Assembly (NCBI GenBank): GCA_001642005.1
Contig: LWCA01000599.1
Coordinates: 1 to 22,230, forward strand
Direction: 5' to 3'
DNA length: 22,230 nt
Source: Intoshia linei
Lineage: Eukaryota; Orthonectida; Rhopaluridae
The translations under genes and the position numbers were made by a program. Shown piece after piece: positions 15,201 to 21,229 of the stretch (within the stretch, counting starts at the first letter, position 1; every line of letters starts with the position of its first letter). The notes below the pieces were generated by a model, which saw nothing but the letters and a program-made list of their open reading frames with translations, searched no databases and had not been told where the DNA came from.

Positions 15201-17904
15201 TCACATCAAACCTGACGATGTAATTAATGAAATAAATGAATTGTACAATATCATTGAATCTGAAAATTTGATATATGACAAGGTAGTATAATAATAATAT
15301 AGTGATAGTATAAGGAAATGTGTATTATAAGGAGCCCTAAAAAATGAGATAATAATAACCTATTATAATTAAAATAGATTATTTTAGTTATTTAATTAAT
15401 ATAACAATACAGGATATTATATTATTATATGTAACGATAATATTAGCTGGCGGTTATATTAAATGGTTTAAAAAATAAAAATTTTACTTTGAAAAACATG
15501 AAAATATATGAAATATTATGGGCGAATAACAGAATTTTACTATACTAGTACTATATAAATATAAATTAACCGGGCGAATAATGGTGGTTTTACGGTATAC
15601 AATTTATGATACATTATATATAAATATACTTAAAACTACCATAATAATAGATGTATAATATTTTCTATTTTGTTGTCACTTATTAATATTTAATTAGAAT
15701 ACCATCATTTTGGGAGACTTAAATGCGGACTGTAAATATTTAAAAAGTAAAGATTGGGCAGATGTTAAAATCTACCATGATAAATCTTACAAATGGCTCA
15801 TTTCTAGCAATGAAGATACTACCGTGAGTGATTCAACATTTTGCGCATATGATCGGTACTACAAAATTTCTTCATTAAAATAAAATAATTTGATAATTCC
15901 AATAGCTGAAACGTCCTGTTGTTTACTTAATATTGAAAAAAAATGTTACCTTGGTGAATTTTGCTTAACCAAAAAAAAAATTTAAAACTCAAAAACACAA
16001 AGATAATTCTGATATTTTGATCTTTAATATACTCTTTTTTGAAATTTATATTTATGTTAATGCTTATGATTTTAAAAACTATTTTAGAATTTATGTTCTC
16101 TGAAATTCTAGGACTATTTTCATTTTTAATAAAAATGGTAATTTAGTGTTTTGAACGTAAAGATATAAGATTTTGAAATTGAAATTTATCATAATGTTGA
16201 TTATTTGAAAATCTTTATCAGATTGTGTATTTTTTATAATTCTAGTACTCGTTTCAAATTTAAAAAAAGAATACATTGGTTTTTTGACCTTGAAGGACTC
16301 GATTTCTGAAAATAAATTTGCATAGAACATCATCCTTTAAAACTATGTAATAAAAATATGGAATTTTAAATCTCGACTCCTATTACTTTCTTAACTTGAA
16401 ACGGAACAGAAAAATAAGTATATAAATAAACAGACATTCATTTTTAATTAAATTAATTTATATAAATAAGGATAAAAGTATTTATGCATTATTTTATTAT
16501 TATTTAGAATCATAGTGTCTCTACCAATTAAGATTGATTATTATAATATATATAATTTCCAAAAAGAATTTGATTTGGACATTGATAAGGTAATAGTGAT
16601 GATATTTAATTATCATAAATGATATACGTATATTATATATTTGTCATTGTATATTCCAGAGTGTAAGACTCAATTTGCTTGGCGGGTCAAATATGAAAAA
16701 TATTATTAAGTGGACCGCACAAAAAAAATCTTTACGCAAAACTTTATGTTTAAACTAACAATTTTAATCAATAAAATGAAATAAGGAACAATAATAATGG
16801 AATAAGACTGCAAATAATGTTAAAATTGTAATCGGGAATAAATACATCATGAAAAACATATGATAATAAAAAAACTGTATGAAAAACTGTAATAAAAGAA
16901 TTAAAAATGTATATTGTAACTGGCCGCACATTCCACAATTGGAGCCGCAAATGGCCCGCGGGTCGCATTCTTACTTTATCTATTATTTTTTTATAATTTT
17001 TGTTTCCGATCCGCATGTATGGATTCAGCGATTTGAAAATATTTTAGTATTCACAATGGACATTGGATAATGTTAATGATAATTTAAATATCAACATTGG
17101 ACCTTACTAGTGGGTTTTATCAAATTCCATTACGTAAGGTCGATCGACCAAAAACGGCTTTTAGTTCAACATGTGGGGCAAAGTTATACCAATTTTTTGT
17201 CATGCCTCAGGGTTTAGTAAATACGCCAGCGTCTTCCCAACGTATAATGGACAGAGTTTTTTGTGGTATTTCCAATATTATGGTGTATATGGACGATATC
17301 ATAATTGCATTCAAATCGATAGAAGAACATTTTATGGTCCAACATTCACAGTTAACTATACATATCAATTTTTAAAATTTTATTCTAGCTCGATTTTTGT
17401 GCTTTTTATCGACGTTTAAATTTCGGTTATTTATGCATGTGTGTAATGTTTATAAAATTTTCAATCTATCTACAAATCTATACACAAAAACAGAATTATT
17501 ATACTAACGACAATTAGTTATAAATATAATTAGCTGTAATTACTAATTATAGTTTTTATTACATATATAATTATAATTATAAAAAAAAATTTTTTATATT
17601 ATAGAAAACATCTATTTATTAATACATAATGCAGCTGAACACGATTCCTTAAAATATACAATCATTTGTAATTTTTCATAAGACAAAGCTGGAATTTAAG
17701 TTTTTGTAAAAAAAATAAAAATTATTAATAGCAATAAAAAAAATTATTAAATTTCCTTTGCAATTTGCTGTAAATTTAATGCGTTACCACTGTATACAGT
17801 ATATAATATTGTTATTTTAGGCAAAAGCTATTAGCGATCATTATCCAGTTGAGGTTGCTGTCAAGCTAGATGAATGCTTGATTGGAAAATTGAAATGCAA
17901 TTAA
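6089..17904 (+). CDS. Secreted protein with two tandem DNase I-type domains (13 exons, 575 aa)
   Basis: Predicted Ca/Mg-dependent endonuclease cutting DNA, of the DNase I branch of the exonuclease-endonuclease-phosphatase fold. The spliced frame is 1728 nt, open from the ATG at 6089 to TAA 17902-17904. Residues 1-28 form a basic start plus hydrophobic core, a likely signal peptide. Domain 1 spans about 30-285 and domain 2 about 312-570. Equivalents of the family key residues are N37/N318, E69/E350, R71/R352, E114/E392, R142/R420, H163/H442, D196/D475, N198/N477, D241/D520 and H276/H555; the Cys pair matching DNase I C173-C209 is C201-C238 and C480-C517. The CxxC loop of vertebrate DNase I is absent. 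A single-domain DNase I is about 260 residues, so this is double length. The ATG is the first after an in-frame stop at 6059-6061; an acceptor-like AG at 6079-6080 suggests an upstream 5' UTR exon. All introns are GT...AG. Both domains look catalytically intact; no transcript evidence is available. Confidence 0.86.
6571..6761 (+). CDS. Exon 2: domain 1 catalytic Glu region
   Basis: Begins after ATATATTAG and encodes residues 58-120 plus two bases of codon 121. It carries YDVIFLQEIRE (E69, R71) and GRSNSKEVYAYIY (E114), matching the QEVRD and GRxxYKE segments of DNase I. The Tyr of YKE is Ser here. The donor is TACAA|GTAAAC, phase 2. Confidence 0.88.
6869..7110 (+). repeat. Dispersed repeat block A, copy 2 (in intron 2)
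   Basis: Shares the ordered landmarks of copy 1: GGGTTTTGGCCCTGAAAATG, TTTTTGACCCG, GAACACCCCAGAAAAACTG, AATGTGGACTTTTT, ACACACACC and TTATATAAGTAAGG. It has the same orientation as copy 1 and occupies about half of intron 2. Confidence 0.65.
7234..7331 (+). CDS. Exon 3: domain 1 FEREP strand
   Basis: Acceptor TTCTATAG, donor GAAA|GTAATT, phase 1. It completes codon 121 and encodes residues 122-153 plus one base. FEREPFIA at 140-147 matches the NREPAIV strand of DNase I (R142). The segment before it, which carries the CxxC disulphide in vertebrate DNase I, has no cysteines. Confidence 0.86.
7332..7915. other. Intron 3, with an hAT-type terminus
   Basis: 584-nt intron. Around 7562-7635 the base composition is more even and the stretch ends TTTTGGGAACCACTG at 7635. 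On the other strand this reads CAGTGGTTCCCAAAA, a typical hAT terminal sequence. The matching left end and a clear 8-bp duplication were not found, so it is a remnant. Confidence 0.45.
7916..8022 (+). CDS. Exon 4: domain 1 catalytic His strand
   Basis: Acceptor TTTTGTCAG, donor CCG|GTAAAT, phase 0. Encodes residues 155-189 with GIHIKPDDAL at 161-170. H163 matches the catalytic His of the LHAAPGDA segment in DNase I. Confidence 0.86.
8422..8579 (+). CDS. Exon 5: domain 1 LGDFNADC to HCAYDR core
   Basis: Acceptor GTAGTTTAG, donor GATCG|GTATGT, phase 2. Encodes residues 190-241 plus two bases of R242. It contains LGDFNADC (D196, N198, C201), YTWLI, DTT and HCAYDR (C238, D241). This is the most diagnostic DNase I segment in the window. 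Confidence 0.93.
8580..9819. other. Intron 5, first part, nothing recognised
   Basis: AT-rich intron sequence from the exon 5 donor to the left end of the hAT element. Open frames on either strand show no family signature. Confidence 0.45.
10054..10330 (-). repeat. Block A-like repeat, inverted, inside the hAT element
   Basis: On the - strand it has CACCTTTAAGGGCTCAAAT, an AACACTGTATT stretch and TACGGTAACGCACAC, resembling block A landmarks and the + strand stretch at 10560-10735. The 90-codon - frame inside it has no recognisable domain. Confidence 0.4.
10560..10735 (+). repeat. Block A-like repeat inside the hAT element
   Basis: Contains GTTTTTTACCCAAAAGGACTT, TTGAAAAACTGTATTACC, AATACGGTAACACA and TATAAGTAAAGATATA, following the order of block A. 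It faces the copy at 10054-10330, giving the element an internal inverted structure. Confidence 0.45.
10950..11031 (+). CDS. Exon 6: domain 1 penultimate strand
   Basis: Acceptor AAAATTTAG, donor TTG|GTATGT, phase 0. Completes R242 and encodes residues 243-269. It begins IIV as in the DRIVV strand of DNase I and then diverges. Its 82-nt length equals that of its counterpart in domain 2 (16508-16589), which supports both boundaries. Confidence 0.82.
11032..12062. other. Intron 6, with an hAT-like left end
   Basis: 1031-nt AT-rich intron. CAGGCTTCTCAACGGTGGG at 11783 resembles the left end of an hAT element, close to the right end (inverted) of the element at 9820-10820. No partner end or duplication was found. 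Confidence 0.4.
12063..12269 (+). CDS. Exon 7: fusion exon, end of domain 1 and start of domain 2
   Basis: A single 69-codon exon with no stop (residues 270-338), acceptor ATTTCAG, donor ACAAAG|GTATGA, phase 0. It starts AKAVSDHYPVEI, the last catalytic motif of domain 1 (H276). After a linker of roughly 28 residues (286-313, Cys 294 and 309) it runs into GSFNMQIFG of domain 2 (N318). There is no second signal peptide or start, so the two nuclease units are translated as one chain. Confidence 0.9.
12298..12770. mobile_element. TA-flanked MITE (in intron 7)
   Basis: The left end CAGTCACCCCTCTCAATACC begins at 12298 and the right end GGGGTTATTGAGAGATTTGACTG ends at 12770. Read inward the ends agree as CAGTCA...CTCTCAATA. 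TA borders both sides (12296-12297 and 12771-12772). The 473-bp interior is A/T-rich without coding. TA duplication and TIR point to a Tc1/mariner/pogo-type MITE. Confidence 0.72.
12771..13723. other. Intron 7, middle part
   Basis: AT-rich intron sequence between the MITE and the hAT copy. The only coding-like stretch is at 13223-13384, listed separately. A more GC-rich patch at 13595-13690 has no recognised identity. Confidence 0.4.
13223..13384 (+). pseudogene. Possible LINE endonuclease fragment
   Basis: A 53-codon open stretch containing HNLQNIVILGDNNINILAYM then TKKHENLV, ending at TAG 13382-13384. The ILGDxNINIL pattern resembles the LGDFNxxLL motif in the endonuclease domain of non-LTR retrotransposons, itself related to DNase I by fold. 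It lacks splice sites that fit the DNase gene, so it is taken as an element scrap or chance. Confidence 0.27.
13724..14153. mobile_element. hAT MITE, copy 1 (inverted relative to copies 2 and 3; in intron 7)
   Basis: Starts CAGGGATTGGAAATAATTGA and ends ATTCCAATCCCTG. The two ends are long near-perfect inverted repeats rich in ATTGATTGCAATCAAT palindromes. Flanking 8-mers AAATTGAC (13716-13723) and AAATTGAT (14154-14161) differ at one base, as expected for an aged hAT target duplication. No coding content. Confidence 0.8.
14302..14483 (+). CDS. Exon 8: domain 2 catalytic Glu region
   Basis: Acceptor ATATTTAG, donor TACAA|GTAATC, phase 2. Encodes residues 339-398 plus two bases. It holds YDILLLQEIREK (E350, R352) and GRTRSKEAYAFVY (E392). 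It is three codons shorter than exon 2, with the gap in the variable middle. Confidence 0.88.
14708..14850 (+). repeat. Dispersed repeat B, copy 1 (in intron 8)
   Basis: GACTGTTGTGTACTTCGTAC, then ATTATACCAAAATAATAAATTC, CACTATTCACAATTA and CTTTAAAGGAGT resemble, in the same order and spacing, the sequence at 20947-21095. No terminal structure was found. Confidence 0.5.
15031..15128 (+). CDS. Exon 9: domain 2 FEREP strand
   Basis: Acceptor TTATTTCAG, donor GAGG|GTATTT, phase 1. Completes K399 and encodes residues 400-431. FEREPIIA at 418-425 includes R420. Its length, 98 nt, equals exon 3. No CxxC loop is present. Confidence 0.86.
15173..15282 (+). CDS. Exon 10: domain 2 catalytic His strand
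   Basis: Acceptor AAATGAATAG, donor GACAAG|GTAGTA, phase 0. Encodes residues 433-468 with GIHIKPDDVI (H442). The intron before it is only 44 nt. Because 44 is not divisible by 3, it must be removed to keep the frame. Confidence 0.82.
15698..15855 (+). CDS. Exon 11: domain 2 LGDLNADC to FCAYDR core
   Basis: Acceptor ATTTAATTAG, donor GATCG|GTACTA, phase 2; 158 nt, the same as exon 5. Encodes residues 469-520. D475, N477, C480, C517 and D520 are kept. Two conserved but non-catalytic positions differ from domain 1: GDFN reads GDLN (L476) and HCAYDR reads FCAYDR (F516). Confidence 0.92.
15856..16090. other. Intron 11, first part, nothing recognised
   Basis: AT-rich sequence between the exon 11 donor and a diverged block A copy. 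Confidence 0.4.
16091..16440 (+). repeat. Dispersed repeat block A, copy 3, diverged (in intron 11)
   Basis: TTCTAGTACTCGTTTCAAAT, GGTTTTTTGACCTTGAAGGA, AACTATGTAATAAAAATATGG and CTCGACTCCTATTACTTTC line up in order with the copy at 3005-3300. It is more diverged than copies 1 and 2. Confidence 0.5.
16508..16589 (+). CDS. Exon 12: domain 2 penultimate strand
   Basis: Acceptor TTATTTAG, donor GATAAG|GTAATA, phase 0; 82 nt, as exon 6. Completes R521 and encodes residues 522-548, starting IIVSLPIK and then a Tyr/Asn-rich stretch. Confidence 0.84.
16657..16976. mobile_element. Probable hAT-like remnant (in intron 12)
   Basis: A stretch much less AT-rich than its surroundings begins CAGAGTGTAAGACTCAATTT and ends GGCCCGCGGGTCGCATTC. 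Its two ends share a GTAAGAxT / complementary start and GGCGGGTC / GACCCGCGGG cores in inverted orientation. Such GGCCCGCGGGC motifs are common in hAT MITEs. No duplication was confirmed. Confidence 0.4.
17088..17375 (+). pseudogene. Gypsy/Ty3 reverse transcriptase fragment (in intron 12)
   Basis: About 95 codons of the RT palm. It reads LDLTSGFYQIPLRKVDRPKT, then a KTAFS-type segment, YQFFVMPQGLVNTPASSQRI and VYMDDIIIAF with the catalytic YMDD. A stop precedes it at 17085-17087. After IEEHF the similarity is lost and the frame ends at 17375. Protease, RNase H, integrase, gag and LTRs are absent, so it is an isolated dead fragment within the DNase gene's last intron, in sense orientation. Confidence 0.88.
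17376..17820. other. Intron 12, last part, nothing recognised
   Basis: AT-rich sequence ending in the exon 13 acceptor. Confidence 0.45.
17821..17904 (+). CDS. Exon 13: last exon with final catalytic His and stop
   Basis: Acceptor GTTATTTTAG. Encodes residues 549-575 and TAA. It starts AKAISDHYPVEVAVK (H555) and ends in a short tail with Cys 565 and Cys 574. Possible poly(A) signals are ATTAAA at 17950-17955 and AATAAA at 18357-18362; neither can be chosen from sequence alone. Confidence 0.9.
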   Translation, partial: AKAISDHYPVEVAVKLDECLIGKLKCN

Positions 17905-19326
17905 GCCAACAAAAATGATATGGAGACATTTATATATTTATTGATTATTATTAAATTAATATTATTATTTATTATTTTAAAAATGTTATTAGTATCAAAT
18001 TAAATATACACGTATAATTTTGTTTATATTTTTGTTAGAAAATTTTTTATTACAGTACAAAAAATATTCAACAGTGGTTCATAAAAATGTATCTCAGAAC
18101 TATATATCGCTGTTTTTAGAAATTTTTTCAAAAGATAAAAACTCGTAATTGTTTAATGTATATAAAATAATTAATATAATTTTACATGCATGATGTGGTT
18201 TCAATTAATTTATTAGGTGCTAACTTTTATAATTAATTTTGAAATTAGATAGAATTTGACTGATTTCATGAATACATGTATACGTAAAAGCTGAAATTTG
18301 TTATTTCATCATTACATCTTTGAGAAATTGAAACAATATGATAAAATATATCAAAAAATAAAAATTAAATTATTCTAATTATTAAATAATTAAAGTAAAA
18401 AATCCTTTATAAAATAATATTTTATTATGTGTCACCACATAATGTCATGACTTTAAATTTTTATGTATATGTGGAATGCATTCCTTAAATAGTTAAAAAA
18501 ACCCTTTCGTATTTTGGAATTATAATGTGTTAAAAATAAACCTTTTCGTATTTTGGCGTATTCTTTATTAAAAAAACGTGGACGCGTAACCAGTCAGTTT
18601 CCGGTGAACGAGGAATTATTCAATACATATGTAAATTGTACAAATAAATTAAAGCTATGTTTATCTTATTTGAACGTTTTTTTTCTATTATGCATATTAT
18701 CATAATTATACAATATCTAGAAATTGAACAAACCCAATTTCCTTTACAGCTCTTCGAATACGATTGTTCCCCGCAAATTTCAGACACTTGGGCCTTCAAT
18801 TTTATAAAATCTAAAATACCTTTTTTTTTTTAAATAAAAAGAGTTTTAGAATGTTATAAATCTGCCAAAATGTATAGTTTAAATTACAATAAATTCGATA
18901 GTAAACATGAATGTTTTTTACATTCCCTAATTAGCCAAATCATAAAAACATTTGACATTTTTATATTTTATCAAGAATGGAGCACAGTATGACAACATTT
19001 TATTGGAATATTTAAAAACAATTTGATATTTTCATTTTTTTACATACAGATTTTTTCAAATACATTTTAGTATAGCATTTTGCATAATTAAATTAATTAC
19101 TTATTATCATTAAAAAGTAAATTTAATTGGAAAATGTTTCAGAAAGTTGGAGGTGAATTTTTTAATCTTGCAAGGGTGACACTGAAAAGAAGTTTCACGA
19201 CCTCTGACTTAGATATTACGATAAGATACCTTGCCAAAATTAGTTAAAAGTAAACAACTTAATATATTATATTTGTTGATTATATTGATATTATATTATA
19301 TGAATTACATACATATTTAGTTTCAG
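17905..19326. other. 3' flank of the DNase gene
   Basis: AT-rich. Candidate poly(A) signals lie at 17950-17955 and 18357-18362. A 16-bp near-repeat CCYTTTCGTATTTTGG occurs at 18504 and 18541. At 18570-18625 a more GC-rich patch (GTGGACGCGTAACCAGTC...) has no recognised identity. At 19170-19193 a stretch ending AAGTTTCACGACCTCTG looks like a lone hAT right end. Confidence 0.35.
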
Positions 19327-19496
19327 GATTTGGGGCATCAAATTTATATTATAATTGCAGCACCATTTCAGCTTGTGATGGTCAATTATATTGGCCACTG
19401 GAGCCAACAATTAAATTTTTATATTACTTTGTTTTGGCTAATATTGATCTATCAATTAGATATGCTTTAATCAAATTAAAAAATAATCTAACACGG
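19327..19496 (+). CDS. Orphan candidate exon, function unknown
   Basis: Bounded by TTTAGTTTCAG and CACG|GTAATA, this 170-nt stretch is open in one frame, with a stop immediately past the donor. It encodes FGASNLYYNCSTISACDGQL, then YWPLEPTIKFLYYFVLANID and a basic end, with two Cys, two Trp/Pro-rich turns and a hydrophobic run. The composition looks protein-like, but no family is recognised and no partner exons were found. A second + frame over 19377-19469 is also open. It may be an exon of a gene extending beyond the window or an element scrap. Confidence 0.3.
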
Positions 19497-19668
19497 TAAT
19501 ATAATGAAGAAATTACTTGATTTTCATTTAGTTTAAGTTGTAGCATAAATACTGATATTCATTTTTTAAAATTTTAAATATAATCATTTATATACAATTT
19601 TAATATATTCACTTAAAATATTAAAATTGAAATTAATTTCACAATGGTAATGACCCATTACTTACATG

Positions 19669-20313
19669 CAGGGATTAGAATTAATTAATTTATATGAAAT
19701 AATTGCAATTAATTGTAAAATGAAAAAATATTTTCCAATTAATTGCTTTATGAAAAATAAAAAATTTCAATTAATTGAAGATTGATAACAACATCATAAT
19801 CATTTTAAAAAAACTGTCATGTGGTTATAATGAATACTAGGATGCTGTTTGTTTGAAGTACATAAAAGTCAAGCTAGTAGGTTAAATACATCATTTTTCT
19901 GGTGACAAACGCGTTTCTATTTTTTTTAAAATTGCATAAAATAATGAAAAGTTGTTAATATTTTATCATATAGTGACAAACTATTTAGTTGCATTATATT
20001 TTATTTCCAAAATATTTTCATATTATTTACTTTATTTCTTTCTTTGAATTTGGAAATAAATAAAGCATGGTTGTACTGTGATACGCTACAACGAGTGTTG
20101 ACAGTGTCAATTGACACCTTAATATTGTAATTTTTAAACTACATATAAAAAATTTAATTAATTTTTTCATCCAACCATTCGTCAATAAAAAAATTCAATT
20201 AATATTTTTTTAGTTATATGAAAAAAACCAATTAATTAAAAAATAAATATTAAACAAACAATTAATTGGTTTATACAAAATAATTGATTGCAATCAATTA
20301 TTTCCAATCCCTG
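19669..20313. mobile_element. hAT MITE, copy 2 (longest)
   Basis: Starts CAGGGATTAGAATTAATTAA and ends ATTTCCAATCCCTG. Flanking 8-mers CTTACATG (19661-19668) and CCTACATG (20314-20321) differ at one base, fitting an hAT target duplication. Compared with copy 1 (opposite orientation) it carries roughly 240 extra bases after the CATTTTTCTG landmark at about 19892-19901, up to the TTAATTAATTTTTTCATCC landmark near 20155. No transposase frame was seen. Confidence 0.8.
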
Positions 20314-20946
20314 CCTACATGTATGTCTATGCGACGACTCGTAAATTATTAGCGTTTTCAAAAGTTTTAATTCGTTATATCGCGAATATTAACAAAGATA
20401 AATAATAAGGTGATTAATGGCATATGACTGAAGACTTTTGAAACACAATAATACGTTAAATTAAAATAATAAAAATAATAATTTTAATTATATAATAACA
20501 CTAATAGACGCGACATTTTGCACCCGTACAAAATTTATATTTTCCCTTTACATGAATTAAACCTATACAAATAGTTAATAGTTAATTTTGTATTTATTGT
20601 CTAATTTGCGTCTTAAAATAATAATTATAAAGTGCTGAAAAAGCGAATCAAAGTTTTAAGTTTTTGATATATTTTTTAAATATACACAAAAAACATGTAC
20701 GTTTCGATTTATTCAAAAACTCTATTAAGATTATTTTCTAAATGTACGGAATACAGCTAATGCCAGCGTAGTTATGTATATTAGCCGTGACCGTGCTAAT
20801 GTATTCAAGAAAAGATATGCGGAGAGAGGTGATGTGAGAAAAATATTAAAACAGTTTAATATTAAATTATTATGCTTATGCTTGTTTAAATCTTTGAATA
20901 TCATTTTGTGTGTCGGAAGTACCCTAAATATATAATTAACTAGGTT
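20314..20946. other. AT-rich spacer, nothing recognised
   Basis: No coding stretch or repeat end could be supported. Confidence 0.45.
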
Positions 20947-21095
20947 GACTGTTATATACTACGTACAAACATCACCTAGCTTTACCAAGGGAACATTTTT
21001 ATTATACCAAAAAAATAAATTCACGATGAAAATCTAACATAAAAATCCTACTATTCACTATTATTTATCATTTAAAAGAGTTTCCAAACTTGTTT
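20947..21095 (+). repeat. Dispersed repeat B, copy 2
   Basis: GACTGTTATATACTACGTAC, ATTATACCAAAAAAATAAATTC, CTACTATTCACTATTA and TTTAAAAGAGT follow the order of the copy at 14708-14850. It lies just before the truncated hAT MITE copy. Confidence 0.5.
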
Positions 21096-21134
21096 CAGGT
21101 GGAACAATCATAACAAATTACTTTTTACTTTAAA

Positions 21135-21229
21135 TTGAAAAAATCAATTAATTGAAAAATTAATATTAAGCAAACAATTAATTGGTTTATGCAAAATAAT
21201 TGATTGCAATCAATTATTTCCAATCCCTG
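21135..21229. mobile_element. hAT MITE, copy 3, right-end fragment
   Basis: The last 95 bp match the right end of copy 2 almost base for base: CAAACAATTAATTGGTTTAT, the TTGATTGCAATCAATTA palindrome and TTTCCAATCCCTG at 21229. The rest of the element is missing on the left, so no duplication can be checked. Confidence 0.78.

Noticed and set aside
16768-17070. Overlapping - and + ORFs of 63-82 codons
   Set aside because: They fall in the hAT-like remnant and are explained by its lower stop density; neither shows a domain.
17171-17419. 82-codon + ORF overlapping the RT fragment
   Set aside because: It is an out-of-frame shadow of the Gypsy reverse transcriptase segment.
6089-17904. Two separate tandem DNase I genes
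   Set aside because: No stop after the SDHYPVE motif of domain 1, and no start or signal peptide before domain 2; exon 7 is open throughout. Only transcript data could revive this reading.
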